Shown: one piece after another, positions 50,346 to 62,021 of the stretch
Numbering within the stretch: position 1 is the stretch's first letter
Layout of the letters: each line of letters opens with the position of its first letter
Source: Sinotaia quadrata
Lineage: Eukaryota; Mollusca; Gastropoda; Architaenioglossa; Viviparidae
Assembly: GCA_028829895.1 (NCBI GenBank)
Contig: CM054181.1
Coordinates: 98,259,360 to 98,323,359, forward strand
Direction of reading: 5' to 3'
DNA length: 64,000 nucleotides
Notes under the pieces: generated by a model
What the model saw: only the letters and a program-made list of their open reading frames with translations
Told to the model about the DNA's origin: nothing
Database searches by the model: none
Program-made: the position numbers and the translations under genes

Positions 50346-51279
50346 AGAGGCTGGTAAGCATAAAGGAAAGTTGTATCAGTGACAGTCACGTGCTCGATGA
50401 AAATCCAAGGCAGCCAAAATTTTGGTTACCTCCATTTGTGTGGTGTGTGGAGTGTATGTGTGTGTGTGTGTGTGTGTGTTTTTGAGAGAGAGAGAGAGAA
50501 AGAAAGAGAGAGAGAATCTGGGCGAGGCGTGTACTGAGAGTAGTCGGGCTGACATTTCGTTGAACGCAGTCATTATAAAATACAGTATGTCAATGTTTGC
50601 CATCCATTACATTGACACCTTTCGTCTTGCTTATGTTGTCACTAATTGGCTTCCAGGGAAATCCTGTTAACTGTCGTGCCCCATTAAAACTTGTGTTGAT
50701 GAGAAGATTCAATCATTTCAGTTGTATTTTTCAGCTTTACGGTTACATGAATGTTGCGTTAATGAGAAGATTCATTCAGTTCAATAGTATTTTTCAGCTT
50801 TACTGTTAAAGTTGATGAGAATGTATTTTTCAGCTTTACTGTTAAACATGAACAGTTGATGGAATGTTGCGTTAATGAAAAGATTCGTTCAGTTCAATAG
50901 TATTTTTCATCTTTACTGTTACAGGAATGTTGCGGCCCAAAGCAAGCATGAATTACAAACTATAAATGAACGCTTTTTGTTCTCATATGTCTGATGCTCG
51001 TCATATACCACAATTAATTGCAAGTTGTAATAAATTAATTAGCTGTAATAATTGCAGCACATTTGCTACAACATGCAGTATTTGCTAAGAATTACACGGA
51101 AATTACTAATCTTGTCCACGGCTCACAATAATAACACGGGTTAAAAAATTCCGAAAAGTAATGACTAAAGTTTACGTGGAAATTAATTTAAAGATTGTTT
51201 TCCAGGCCATTTTCAAGTCACTCATCTCCGTCTTACTGTTAGTGTTTTGCTCAAGTCGAAATATTTCTATAAGTCTCAG
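50346..51279. other. Non-coding with TG/GA microsatellite and a diverged array
   Basis: (TG)n and (GA)n at 50,455-50,513; about four diverged copies of AATGAGAAGATTCATTCAGTTCAATAGTATTTTTCAGCTTTACTGTTA at 50,690-50,925. No gene seen. Confidence 0.65.
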
Positions 51280-52090
51280 CCTCCGTGTGCAGTGGTCATG
51301 GCTTCGATGTGTGTTTGGTTGTCTCGGCCCCTGTGTCTGCGTGCGGTGATCTCGGCCCCTGTGTCTGCGTGCGGTGATCTCGGTCCCTGTGTCTGCGTGC
51401 GGTGATCTCGGTCCCTGTAAGCGGTGGTCTCGATATCTGTGTGTGGTAGTCTCGGCGTCTGTGTGTGGTAGTCTCGGCGTCTGTGTGTTTGTAGTGGTCT
51501 CACTTTCTTGCATGATGATCTCGGTCTCTGTGTGTGGTGGTCCCGGTCTCTGTGTGTGTGATGGTATCAGTTTCTGTGTGTGAGGTGGTCTCGGTCTCTG
51601 TACGTGAGCAATGGTCTCGGCCCATGTTTGATGGTCTTGGCACCTCTATGTGAGTGGTAGTCTCGTTCTCTGTCAGTGTTTGGTGGTCTCGGTCTCTGTG
51701 TGGTGGTCTTGGCCTCGCCCCTGTGTGTGTGGTGGTTTCGGCCTCTGTGAGTTGGGATCTCGGCCCTTGTATGTGTGTGGAGGTCTCAGTCTCTGTCTGC
51801 ATGCGGTGATCTTGGCCTCTGTCTGCATGCAGTGATCTCGGCCTATGTCTGTGTGGGGTCGTCTCAGCCTCTGTATGGGTGGTCTTGGCCTGTGAACGTA
51901 TGGGTTGATTTCAGCCTCTGTTATGTGCGGTGGCCTTGGCATCTGTGTGCGTTGATCTCAGCCTTTGTGTGGGGTGGTGGCTTCTGTCAGTATTTGGTGG
52001 TCTCGGCCTCTGTTGTGTTTGGTGAGCTCAGCCTCTCTGTGTGTAGTGGTTTCAGTCTCTGTGTGTAGTGGTCTCAGCCTCTGTGTGCAA
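51280..52090. repeat. Degenerate GT/TC-rich 24-30-bp array, about 30 copies
   Basis: Copies of CTGTGTGTGGTGGTCTCGGT and GTGCGGTGATCTCGGCCCCTGTGTCT with many variants. It gives open frames on both strands (Cys/Val/Leu/Ser on plus; Glu/Thr/Arg/His on minus) that are by-products. Confidence 0.88.
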
Positions 52091-52425
52091 TGAAGTTTGT
52101 TAAAGAACTAAGAAATATTCCATATATTAGGGGCTAGAGCAACACAAGCTATTAAAAAAAAGTTACAGCAAAATTTGGGAATCAAACAAACTTGTATCAC
52201 TTTATATTTGAATTGATATGATATTGTGAGGGTATACCTAGAAGACTGTAGGCATGATATAATTACCTCATTAAAAAATTCTATTGCATAAAAAAATACC
52301 CTGATGCTATTTTTAAACATCTTTGTTATATTAATTTTAATTAATATTTCAACTGGACACTTTCTGTATATAGCACGTTTGGCAACCTCCCCCTAAGTGA
52401 ATTAACCAGCCAGCAATTAAGGCAA
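52091..52425. other. Non-coding, AT-rich
   Basis: No repeat or gene recognised. Confidence 0.6.
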
Positions 52426-52755
52426 AACAGTTAACAAATGCATTACGGGACGCCTGTAGTACAAGACGATTACAGTTAACAAATGCATTACGGGATGACT
52501 GTAAAGCAATATGATTACAGTTAACAATGGATTACGGGACGCCTGTAGAACAATATGATTACAGTTAACAATGGATTACGGGATGCCTGTAGAACAATAT
52601 GATTACAGTTAACCATGGATTTCGAGACGCCTGTAGTACAATACGATTACAGTTAACAATGGATTACGGGACGCCTGTAGTACAGTAAGGCTACTTTTAA
52701 GAAACAGATTACGGGACATCTTTAGTATAATACGCTTACAGTTGTCAAATGGATT
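52426..52755. repeat. 44-bp minisatellite, about 7-8 copies
   Basis: The unit is GATTACAGTTAACAATGGAT plus TACGGGACGCCTGTAGAACAATAT. Confidence 0.93.
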
Positions 52756-52837
52756 AAACAAACGACGAACGATTCTTATTCAGATTAATAGAAAACTCCC
52801 GTATGCTGACTGTCTCGTGAAAGATTCGTTTGCATGG

Positions 52838-53180
52838 GCAATCCAATATATGTTTAGAATCACAAGGTAGCAATCCAATATATGTTTAGAATCACAAGGT
52901 AGCAATCCAATATATGTTTAGAATCACAAGCTAGCAATCCAATATATGTTTAGAATCACAAGGTAGTTTTCCAATATATGTTTAGAATCACAAGCTAGCA
53001 ATCCAATATATGTTTAGAATCACAAGGTAGCAATCCAATATATGTTTAGAATCACAAGCTAGCAATCCAATTTGTATTTAGAATCACAAGGTAGCAATCC
53101 ATTTTGTATTTAGAATCACAAGGTAGCAATCCAATTTGTATTTAGAATAATAAACTAGCAATCCAATTTGTATTTAGAAT
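52838..53180. repeat. 32-bp minisatellite, about 11 copies
   Basis: The unit is AATCCAATATATGTTTAGAA plus TCACAAGGTAGC. A variant with TTTGTATTT fills the right third, and AAGG/AAGC alternates elsewhere. Confidence 0.95.
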
Positions 53181-54559
53181 GTAACGGTATGAATCAAATC
53201 TATAAAAATCTTAAAGTTAATAACTGTCTTATTATTTACAGTTAAGAGAGACAACAACTCTGATAAACAGACAGTACATCAACATTACTTAATATCTGAG
53301 ACTGACAGTCACGATGCATTTGAAATGGTTACTGCAAACAAATATTAAATTGAAAAATATTTACTGATTTTCTGCGAAGATCATCAATACCAAAATCCCC
53401 TTTAAAAATGGTGGCACCCAACTATACCAAAAATATAATTAAATTTTAAACTTGTGCATCTGAAAATCTAACAGTTGTCAGTTTAACCTGAGGGTAAATA
53501 AAATCAAGATGGGATATGTATTAGTATTATTATGATAATGACGACGTGTCTTTTGCTTGCATCCGTCAGATTTTAACAGCAATTTAATTAATTGTCTGTG
53601 TGTGCATTCGTGTGTATGTGTGTGTATTATATATCACTATAAATACAAACTTTTGTCTGATAGTTTGTAACAGCAGTTAATATATGATATATAATATGTG
53701 TCTGTTGTATAATATATATGCATTAAATACAAATACACACATGATTAATTGTGTACATATATATATATGTAGGTATAGATATATATGTGCTTGTCAGAGC
53801 ATTGAATGGTCGTGTTATGCCGCACGACAATATAGTTAATCAACAGTACTGTTTAATATAACAGACAAGATTGGAATTGTGCTGGTCTCCCCCTCCCCCC
53901 TTCCATCATCATCTAAGAGAGGCAACTCAGAATAAACACAAAAACAAACCAGAAACGGGTTTTTTTTCATTTATATGAAAAAGATTTTTAAAAAAATTCC
54001 TGCATTTGAATACGAATTGACTAATAGTAAATTACAATGCGCATTAACTACTTAGTCCTGTAGTTCTGTAGACTTAATTTTACATTCGACTGGTACTGTC
54101 AATAATAAAATCCATTAGAATGACTATTGGATTTTGCCAACATTCATTCTTATCAGAAAACTTGGATATGCTAACATAATGGGCTATGGTAACATTTTGT
54201 CCTTTTTCAAAACTGGCTGTCAATCTTAGTTGTTTTTTTTTAAACAAAAAAAGTGTGGAATGACATTAAGCCCATTAGACTGAGAGACCTTAAATTTAAC
54301 AAAGTAGGTCACGCACACGGCTTAAAGCAAAGCATACAGAAAAGGAAGAAAGAAACCGGTTTACTTCTATTTTTAGACCAATCGCTTTCGTGTACAAACA
54401 TAAGCGCTGTTGCTGGTTAATGCCCTCAACGGCAGATAAGAAAGGCTTTGAGGGACGACTCCAGAGTTATATGCAATCCTAATGCACAAGTAACAGTTTG
54501 TAGCGCCAAAGACAGAACTCCTTGGAAAGTAGGATGGTACTTGAGAAAATATTGTATTC
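53181..54559. other. Non-coding, AT-rich, no gene seen
   Basis: Contains TG- and AT-dinucleotide stretches near 53,600 and 53,755 and a CTCCCCCTCCCCCC run near 53,890. No recognisable domain. Confidence 0.6.
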
Positions 54560-55218
54560 TACTATTCATTATACGCAAAACTATTCTATCTATTTACTGT
54601 ACTATTCAATACACACAACTGGTAGTCTATATTTATTACCATTTATTACAGTTAAACTGATAATTTGTTTAGAATCATTCAATACACATACAACTGGTAA
54701 TCTATATTTATTACCATTCATTACAGTTAAACTGGAAATTTGTTTAGTACTATTCATTACACATAAAACTGGTAATCTCTCTTTACTGTTATTGATTACA
54801 CATAAAACTGGTAATCTCTCTTTACTGTTATTGATTACACATAAAACTGATCTCTCTTTACTGTTATTGATTACACATAAAACTAGTAATCTCTATTTAC
54901 TGTTATTGATTAACATAAAACTGGTAATCTCTCTTTACTGTTATTGATTACACATAAAACTGGTAATCTCTCTTTACTGTTAATGATTACACATAATATT
55001 GGTAATCTCTCTTTACTGTTAATGATTACACGAAAAACTAGTAATCTCTCTTTACTGTTAATGATTACACATAAAATTGGTAATCTCTCTTTAATGTTAT
55101 TGATTACACATAAAACTGGTAATCTCTCTTTACTGTTAATGATTACACATAAAATTGGAAATCTCTCTTTACTGTTATTGATTACACATAAAACTAGTAA
55201 TCTCTATTTACTGGAATT
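54560..55218. repeat. 39-bp minisatellite, about 17 copies
   Basis: The unit is ATTACACATAAAACTGGTAA plus TCTCTCTTTACTGTTATTG. Left copies are more diverged. TTATTG/TTAATG alternates in the right half. Confidence 0.95.
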
Positions 55219-55333
55219 ATATATAACACTGCTGATTGCTATCTACGATAATTTGTTTTATATTCGTTGGGTCTGCATATAATAAAACCAGTATGCAATC
55301 ATGTTTGTTTATATGTACTCTTATTTGAATGCG

Positions 55334-55337
55334 CACG

Positions 55338-55419
<82 letters not shown>
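55334..55419. repeat. (CA)n microsatellite
   Basis: About 85 bp of uninterrupted CA. Confidence 0.97.
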
Positions 55420-55420
<1 letters not shown>

Positions 55421-55529
55421 GCAACAGAGTGACATGCACACAGTCACAGAGAGGCACATATTTTTATATGCGCTGCTATTCGTGAGAGGACAGTTGACAA
55501 ATTCGGGCACAAATTTTATGACTTATTTC

Positions 55530-55722
55530 GCATGATCTTGTATATGACCAACAATGTTAGGTTTTGCTTGCCTTTGAAAGGATCTTGTATATGACCAACC
55601 ATGTCAGGTTTTGCTTGCCTTTGAAAGGATCTTATATATGACCAACCATGTCAGGTTTCGCTTGCCTTTGAAAGGATCTTGTATATGACCAACCATGTCA
55701 GGTTTCGCTTGCCTTTGAACGG
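55530..55722. repeat. 47-bp minisatellite, 4 copies
   Basis: The unit is GATCTTGTATATGACCAACC plus ATGTCAGGTTTCGCTTGCCTTTGAAAG. Confidence 0.95.
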
Positions 55723-55749
55723 AGCCTGCCTTCGTGCATTGTTGCCATC

Positions 55750-56290
55750 TTCAGTGTTTAGTCTAGGCCCAAAAAGTTTTATTGTTTACAGTGTTTAGTC
55801 TAGGCCCAAAGAGTTAAAAACCTTACTGTTTACAGTGTTTAGTCTCAGCCCAAAGAGTTATAACGTTACTGTTTATAGTGTTTAGTCTCGGCCCAAAAAG
55901 TTATAACCTTACTGTTTACAGTGTTTAGTCTTGGCCCAAAGAGTTATAACGTTACTCTTTTCAGTGTTTTGTCTCTGCCCAAAGAGCTACAATCTTACTG
56001 TCTTCAGTGTTTAGTCTTGGCCCAAAGAGTTATAAAGTTACTGTTTACAGTATTTAGTCTGTCCAAAGAGTTATAACAATACTGTTTACAGTGTTTAGTC
56101 TGTCCAAAGAGTTATAACATTACTTTTTACAGTGTTTATTCTGTCTAAAGAGTTATAACGTTACTGTTTACAGTGTTTAGTCTGTCCAAAGAGCTATAAC
56201 ATTACTGGTTACAGTTTTTCATCTGCTTGAAGAGCTATAATGTTATTGTTTTCAGTGTTTAATCTCTGCCAGAAGTGTTTATTTCTTGTT
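55750..56290. repeat. ~37-43-bp minisatellite, about 12 copies
   Basis: The unit is AGTGTTTAGTCTCGGCCCAA plus AGAGTTATAACGTTACTGTTTAC. Middle copies have CTGTCCAA in place of CTCGGCCCAA, giving a shorter period. Confidence 0.92.
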
Positions 56291-57119
56291 CAAAGGATTA
56301 TGTACCATACTGTTTTCACTGTTCATCTTCTCTCAGTGGGTTAGTAGAAAGCAATAAATCTAAGACAAAATGTAGTTGTTATATTAAGTACAAACAAACC
56401 AATGTAATGCTGCCAAAACATTAAAAAATAATACAAAAAATAATTATTTTATTGAAGTACAAATCAACCAATGTATATTTTGATGATAACTTTGTATAAA
56501 TTTGTTTTGTTTTTCTCAAAGATGAAATCAATAACACTAAAATAGTAAACAATTCAGACATCATAGCACCAAATAGAGTTAACAATCCAGACATCATAAC
56601 ATGTGTAAGAAGGTAACTAATTTAACAATAAATTTATTAAATCAACAATCAAATATACAAATGACAAATACAATGAAAATGATTACTTGATAACAATATT
56701 TCCACAAAACCATGTTTGAATAATTGTTATCCTACACAATCCTTTATCCAAAAAACTGCAATTCAACAATTCAATACAAATGACAGGATAGTTCTTATCA
56801 AAGAACAGAAATGGAGTTATTAGAGATAAGTGCTAATAGTATAAACATAACCTGAATTAAGTGCTGTCTTAATAGTCTTTCATGCATTTTGCAACACTAT
56901 CACAAGTTACAGTTCAGTTTAATTTCCATGTGTTTCTCTCCTGATATTGAAAACAGATTTGCCGCTTGTTCTCTCAAAGCTAACCTGGGCACATTTCATT
57001 TGCCGTACCAGTTCCTTCGAGCACAACAATCTCAATCACTTGGTCTTTCCATGCACAGTTTCCTCAAAGACTTGGTAAGAGTAGCATTCATTGCTATAAC
57101 ATTGTGTATGATCTTCTAA

Positions 57120-58560
57120 TCAGTCCTTACAAGCTGTTGGTTCACATCCCATTGCATCACCACTGTCAGACAAGGGTTTAGGGGTCACTTCATGCAGACC
57201 ACTCCTGCACTCTGTCTCCTGGTGTACAGAAACAACCATTTGCCCTGACACTGCCAGTCTAGACATAGCATTACCATCGACCACCAAATCCATTGGCATT
57301 GATGCTGTATCACTCATGTACTTCTACCAAATCCATTAGGTGCGTGACATTCAGACATTACTCTGTCCATATGCTGCGGTGCAGACACAACCAATTGTTC
57401 TGTCACCTCCAGATCCGATACAGTGCTATCATCTACCAATTGTGCTGTCACCTCCAGATCCGATACAGTGCTATCATCTACCAATTGTGCTGTCACCTCC
57501 AGATCCGACACAGTGCTATCATCTACCAATTGTGCTGTCACCTCCAGATCCGATACAGTGCTATCATCTACCAATTGTGCTGTCACCTCCAGATCCGATA
57601 CAGTGCTATCATCTACCAATTGTGCTGTCACCTCCAGATCCGATACAGTGCTATCATCTACCAATTGTGCTGTCACCTCCAGATCCGATACTGTGCTATC
57701 ATCTACCAATTGTTCTGTCACCTCCAGATCCGATACAGTGCTATCATCTACCAATTGTTCTGTCACCTTCAGATCCGATACAGTGCTATCGTCTACCAAT
57801 TGTGCTGCTCTGAGCGGGTCTTTCCCCCTCCCAGGTTCAGCCAAAGTCTGACAGTCAGAAACCATTAAGTGCCTTGTCTTCATTGAGTCTTGTGTGACTT
57901 CCTGGTGACATTCCCCACCAACGACAGTTTCAGTCAATGTCATTAGTGCATCACCCTCAAGCTTGCTACTGACCATTCTTGATTTGCCTTGTATACTTTC
58001 ACAGGCATCTGTTTCTGCTGCTTCTTGCACAGCCACCTGCTTACTCAAGAGTACACAAACATTATAATCCAGTAACATTGCCTCAGTCTTCTTGTCACTT
58101 TCTAAAACCAATCTCTCTCACTCAGTTTTCTTTTCTTTCATTTTCCTTCTCAGCTAACTCCTCTAGTTCTAAATTATCAAACCCTTTTCTTCCATTTCTT
58201 CCATTTTGAAAGTTAACTCATGCACTCTTGAACGTTCTGTTTCTACCTCACTCTCTGCTTCTTTCATAATTTCCAAATCCTGTTCTAGCAAAACGTGTGG
58301 AAACTTTAGAGTGCATTCTGTCTATATGTTCTTTTATCATTTCTAATCTGCTGGTTTGTAGGGACAGTATCTCTAATCTATTTTCAGAGATGTTCACATA
58401 ATTTCTCTTTCCAGTTTGACTTTTCTTTCTAATTCCTCTATTTCACACTTCTCTTTTTTAACAGTTCTTTTTTTTATCTGCATAGTTTATAGCATAATCT
58501 GTAGCTTCACATCCCAAAGTCATTGTCTTCTTTTTTACCTATCTGTATCCTTCTCAGTTT
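57120..58560 (-). pseudogene. Decayed coiled-coil, repeat-containing coding remnant (gag-like position in an LTR element)
   Basis: On the minus strand, 58,530 to 58,120 encodes in shifting frames a Glu/Lys/Leu-rich, heptad-like coiled coil (for example EELERKVKLE and EAESEVETERSRVHEL), interrupted by stops and frameshifts, some in A-runs. A 265-codon open stretch follows (58,111-57,314; it opens after a TGA with no ATG at its start) and includes about nine copies of a 15-residue acidic unit, QLVDDSTVSDLEVTA. A different frame carries on to 57,120 (65 codons). No zinc knuckle, protease or reverse transcriptase was recognised. Its place between two LTR-like fragments suggests a gag-type gene, but the family was not identified; an ordinary exon of an unknown gene is the alternative. 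Confidence 0.4.
57391..57808 (-). repeat. 45-bp minisatellite inside an open frame, about 9 copies
   Basis: The unit (plus strand CAATTGTGCTGTCACCTCC...) is 45 bp, so each copy adds 15 residues and keeps frame. Copies differ by only one or two bases, such as GTGCTG/GTTCTG and CTCC/TTCC. The reading on the minus strand is Asp/Ser/Val/Glu-rich. All plus-strand frames across it also stay open as a by-product. Confidence 0.9.
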
Positions 58561-59075
58561 ACTTCAAACAATTTCCATTTTATATCACAGCATAGCTCCA
58601 TCACGGTCACGCAACCAACTTATAGGTGAGTAATTTGTAAATAATATAATCATTACACATTCTCAAGCAACTAGTAAACTTTAAATCTAGTTACTTAGAA
58701 TGCACAATCAATGTAAACAACATAATCATCACACATCAGTAATGAAAAATATTATAATACATGTATCAATACAATATGCAACAAATAATATAAATCAAAA
58801 TGTTAATCAAAAAAGTTTCAAAAGAAAAAAAGGATAGATAAAGCAAGAGAGTTCTAGATATTGTTATAAAAATAATGAGTGATATATGAGTCTATTTCAT
58901 TAGTCAATTGCATCTCCTTTCTGCTCTGTTTTAGTCTAGGCTTTCCATTAAGTTCTAAGTTCAAGAAATTTTCAAAAATTATTTTCCACATTTACTAATT
59001 TCAACACAATGACAATTAGTTCAACACTTTTGAACAAATTTGAACTCATCCTGGACAGATCCTACAGACACGCCA
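58561..59075. other. Internal non-coding part of copy B
   Basis: AT-rich sequence between the coding remnant and the LTR-like block, in the position of a leader region. No open frame. Confidence 0.45.
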
Positions 59076-59199
59076 CTTAGTTAATGAAAATAATAATTAT
59101 TATTAATTAGTCTTTCATAACTAATTGCAAGTGATGAGAATATTAATGTTACTATTAATGATCCTCCTACAGACCCCACTCGTCTATCACTTGGCGGAT

Positions 59200-60200
59200 A
59201 TGCGGGCGCTGTATGTCACACCTATATCTAAGGTCGTTCTGAAACCATCTGTCTATATCTTCATCTAGGACTTTCTAGGTGTTTCTCACACCGTTTACCT
59301 ATACACCTGCATCTAAAGTTTTTATGACACCATATATCTTCATCTGTTGGAGAGTTTTTGTGTCTACTTGTATTCGCTCAGACCTCTATCAAAGGTTCTT
59401 TCTAACACCATTTGTCTATTTTCATTCAAACCTTCATCTGTCTACAGGTCTTTCTACACCATCTGCCTGTATTCAAGCATAGCTTCATCTATGTAATTGT
59501 CTGTCTGTCTGTCTGTCTGTATTAATTGTGATTTTCATCTGTCCAAGAGTTATCCTGTTTTTATTCACTTGACTTCTTAGAATGCCGCTTTGTCTAACTG
59601 AACAGTTCATACAAGTGCGCTGTATGTTATAACTACACTTAGTCTTATAAACATACAGTATAAGAATCAGGACCATAATTAAAGTAGGCTACATCTATAA
59701 AAATATTACATGAGAACCAGTTCAGGTGTTACTATCAGACTTATTATTACACTTACCTCATAACTGTGAACAAAGGCACTCTGTGTCCTGAATATACCAA
59801 ATGTGAACAAAAGCGCTGAACATACTCACTATATCAAATGTGAACACTGTACGTCACAAGTATGACAGTTGCTGCATGTGAACACATGAACTACACACCA
59901 GAGAGCCGCACACGCTGTTCAGTAACACTGAAGAAAAATAAATACAATTGAATTAAAAGAACAAACTGATGAATCAGAGAACGATACACAATCCACATAT
60001 ATTGACCGACGTGTTTGTTATTAGAGAAAAGATTTTGTTGTTTAGTTCTTTTAATTGTGATATTTTGACGTTTTTACTTAATGCTTCAGCAGTAATGCTG
60101 TCTGATATTTTTTTGTTATTGTTTCTAAAATTAATCTAGTATGACGTGCTTTGCACAATAACCTGGCGTAAATCGCAAATCGTAAATTAAAAAAAAAATA
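59200..60200. other. Non-coding with degenerate repeats
   Basis: Diverged copies of CACC.T.T.CTATA.CTTCATCTA..TCTTTCT at 59,210-59,490, (GTCT)6 at 59,497-59,520, and a loose duplication of CAAATGTGAACA phrases at 59,795-59,850. No gene seen. Confidence 0.6.
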
Positions 60201-60884
60201 GTGTCAGAAAATGTAGAGTGACGTCATAGTGCGCTGAGCATACACGGTCGCTTCATCCATCGATCAGCGTCTGGCTATTTTTAATCGAAGTCTTTGGTTC
60301 ACATACATCTTCGCGGAACAAGTGCTGGACTTTTTTTGTGTGTGTGAGAGTAAATTGTCTTGGTAGTTGGGTCGACAATGCACGTGTTTGGGTTTTTTTT
60401 GTGTGAATACCTCAAGATCAATGAGCCCTAGTGATCTTTACAACAACGAAACCGCGAAGAACAGCAGATTGCTTGCACAAACTACTTTACATTCTCGCTA
60501 AACTAGACACTCAGGCGCTGCAAAAGTTCAAGCTAAAATTAAACGCATGCATGGCTCTTAGAACTTGTCAACAACAACCACCGTTCGAGGAAGGTGTATA
60601 TTTTTACCCAGTGATCTATTAATTCCTTGCTATTATTCTACGAATTCAACTACGTCATCCATGACGCATAATCGTAGGAACAAAGCAGTGACGAATATTT
60701 CAAACTGCTTGCAAAATTTGTTTACTGACATCACTGTTGTGAAGCCACAGTAACGAAAATGATGTCATTGCATAGAACTTGATCAAAACTTGAGGGTGTG
60801 TGCGTGTGTTTGTGTGGGTTTTTTTTTTTTTTTTTTTTTTTTTGGGGGGGATGAACCCACAGAAACTATATTTCAATCGCCACA
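60201..60884. other. Unique, CpG-richer sequence; possible regulatory region
   Basis: TGACGTCA (perfect CRE) at 60,219-60,226. Short open frames at 60,431-60,753 have no recognised domain. A T25-G7 run lies at 60,819-60,850. It lies 1.3 kb upstream of the cholinesterase promoter candidate. Confidence 0.45.
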
Positions 60885-61305
60885 AGTAAGTGTATGTCAC
60901 CACATGTCATAAGTCACTGTAAGTCACCGCATGTCGTTGTAGGTAAGTTACCACAAGTCAGTGTAAGTAACTGTAAATCATTGTAAGTCACCACAAGTCA
61001 TTGTAGGTAAGTTACCACAAGTCAGTGTAAGTCACTGTAAGTCACCGCATATAAGTTACCACAAGTCACTGTAGGTCTCTGCAAGTCATTGTAAGTCACT
61101 GCATATCATTGTTACCACAAATCACTGTCACTGAATGTAAGCTACCACAAGTCAGTGTAAGTCACTGCAAGTCACTGAATGTCATTGTAGGTAAGTTACC
61201 ACAAGTCAGTGTAAGTCACTGTAAGTCACTGCATGTCACTATGGGTTATCACAAGTCAGTGTAAGTCATTGCAGGTCACCGTAAGTTACTGCATGTCAAA
61301 CAAAA
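60885..61305. repeat. Degenerate GTAAGTCACT array
   Basis: About forty 9-11-bp words (GTAAGTCACT, CCACAAGTCA, GTAGGTAAGTTA), also organised in longer blocks of about 60 bp. Many words contain GTAAGT, identical to the splice-donor consensus, immediately upstream of the gene. Confidence 0.85.
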
Positions 61306-61510
61306 TGGAACAAGGAAGTTAAAGTCTAGTTCGTTGTTGCGCGTGATTTGTTTCTTTCCTGGTGATCAATTTACAAAAGTAACTGAACTCGCTGATAAAA
61401 CAATACACTAGATTGACTAGAACATACACGACACGTGCGTAAAACAGATCTTCTCTGCTATTGGTTGTACTCTCTGACCTCCCTGGTGTGACTATGCTAA
61501 TGACCTGGAA

Positions 61511-61570
61511 TCGATTGGCCAATGCTCTATTTAAGGCGACAGTGAGCTCGTGAAGTTCGTTGTGTCACTG
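61511..61570 (+). promoter_or_regulatory. Candidate core promoter of the cholinesterase gene (CCAAT + TATA)
   Basis: ATTGGCCAAT at 61514-61523 is a perfect palindrome that carries a CCAAT box on both strands. A TATA-like TATTTAAG follows at 61528-61535. A TCACTGA initiator-like motif sits at 61565, about 30-37 bp downstream. Just upstream are ATGCTAAT (61494-61501), close to a POU octamer, and another ATTGG near 61460. The order and spacing fit an RNA polymerase II promoter and agree with the splice donor 140 bp downstream. Confidence 0.5.
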
Positions 61571-61705
61571 ACAGCAAGACGCGCGAGGACCAGAAAAGCT
61601 CTGCAATACATTTGCAGAGTTGTCTGTCTTACTCTTAGTGGTTCTGATTGGGTTGTTAATCGTGTAGGCCGTATGAGTCTCATTTTCTATAATCACAAGA
61701 AAATG
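61558..61705 (+). other. Candidate 5' exon of the cholinesterase gene
   Basis: The stretch starts about 30 bp after a TATA-like box and ends in ATG|GTAAGC, a strong splice donor at 61706. Joined to the acceptor at 62021, the ATG at 61703-61705 reads Met-Val-Lys directly into Met1 of the main exon, so translation may start here (A at -3, G at +4 after splicing) and add three residues to the signal peptide. A further in-frame ATG lies at 61673 in weaker context. No in-frame stop precedes it back to 61550. The transcription start is inferred, not seen. Confidence 0.55.
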
Positions 61706-62021
61706 GTAAGCTATTTTGAAAGTTAATTTGAAATTATTTGCAAGCTAATACTAAAGATATTTAAAATTGACTATATAAATTAGTGTTAGGAAATAAGTAT
61801 GTAATTTATTTAATTTCCAGACTTGAAGATATTAAACACAATATGAAATGTTAAAAGTTGGTTACTTTGCTAGTGTGATGCATGTCATCATTTACAGACA
61901 CATTTATTTAAAATTATTGTACTTGAAATTATTGATCAGCAGTTATATCTTATGCTTGTTAACAGTGAGTGACCCAAGCTTTGCAAAATGCTTTCACATA
62001 GATACTGCTACTCTGTTGCAG
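61706..62021 (+). other. Candidate intron 1 of the cholinesterase gene
   Basis: A 316-bp AT-rich segment bounded by GTAAGC and TTGCAG. An open frame runs from ATG 61848 into the main exon, but its 60 extra residues (rich in Ile, Leu, Tyr and His, with no hydrolase similarity) would bury the signal peptide, so they are read as intron. A second possible acceptor ends at 61965; with that one the exon-1 ATG would be followed at once by TGA and translation would start at 62028. Confidence 0.55.

Larger units (their letters stand above)
56590..59199 (-). mobile_element. LTR-retrotransposon-like element, copy B
   Basis: Two separated blocks match the single block of copy A (29.3-31.0 kb). 59,199-59,076 (minus) matches 30,849-30,970. 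56,885-56,600 (minus) matches about 30,265-30,712, for example TTCATTGTATTTG followed by TATATTTGATTG. The order on the minus strand is LTR end, coiled-coil coding remnant, LTR start, as expected for 5'LTR-gag-3'LTR. Right after the first block, TGGCGTGTCTGTAGGATC (59,075-59,058) begins with TGG like a tRNA primer-binding site. No pol domain was recognised, so this is a remnant or a non-autonomous derivative. Confidence 0.5.

Noticed and set aside
51172..52068. 100-113-codon frames rich in Thr/Arg/His or Cys/Val
   Set aside because: They cover the degenerate GTGGTCTCGG array on both strands; no domain.
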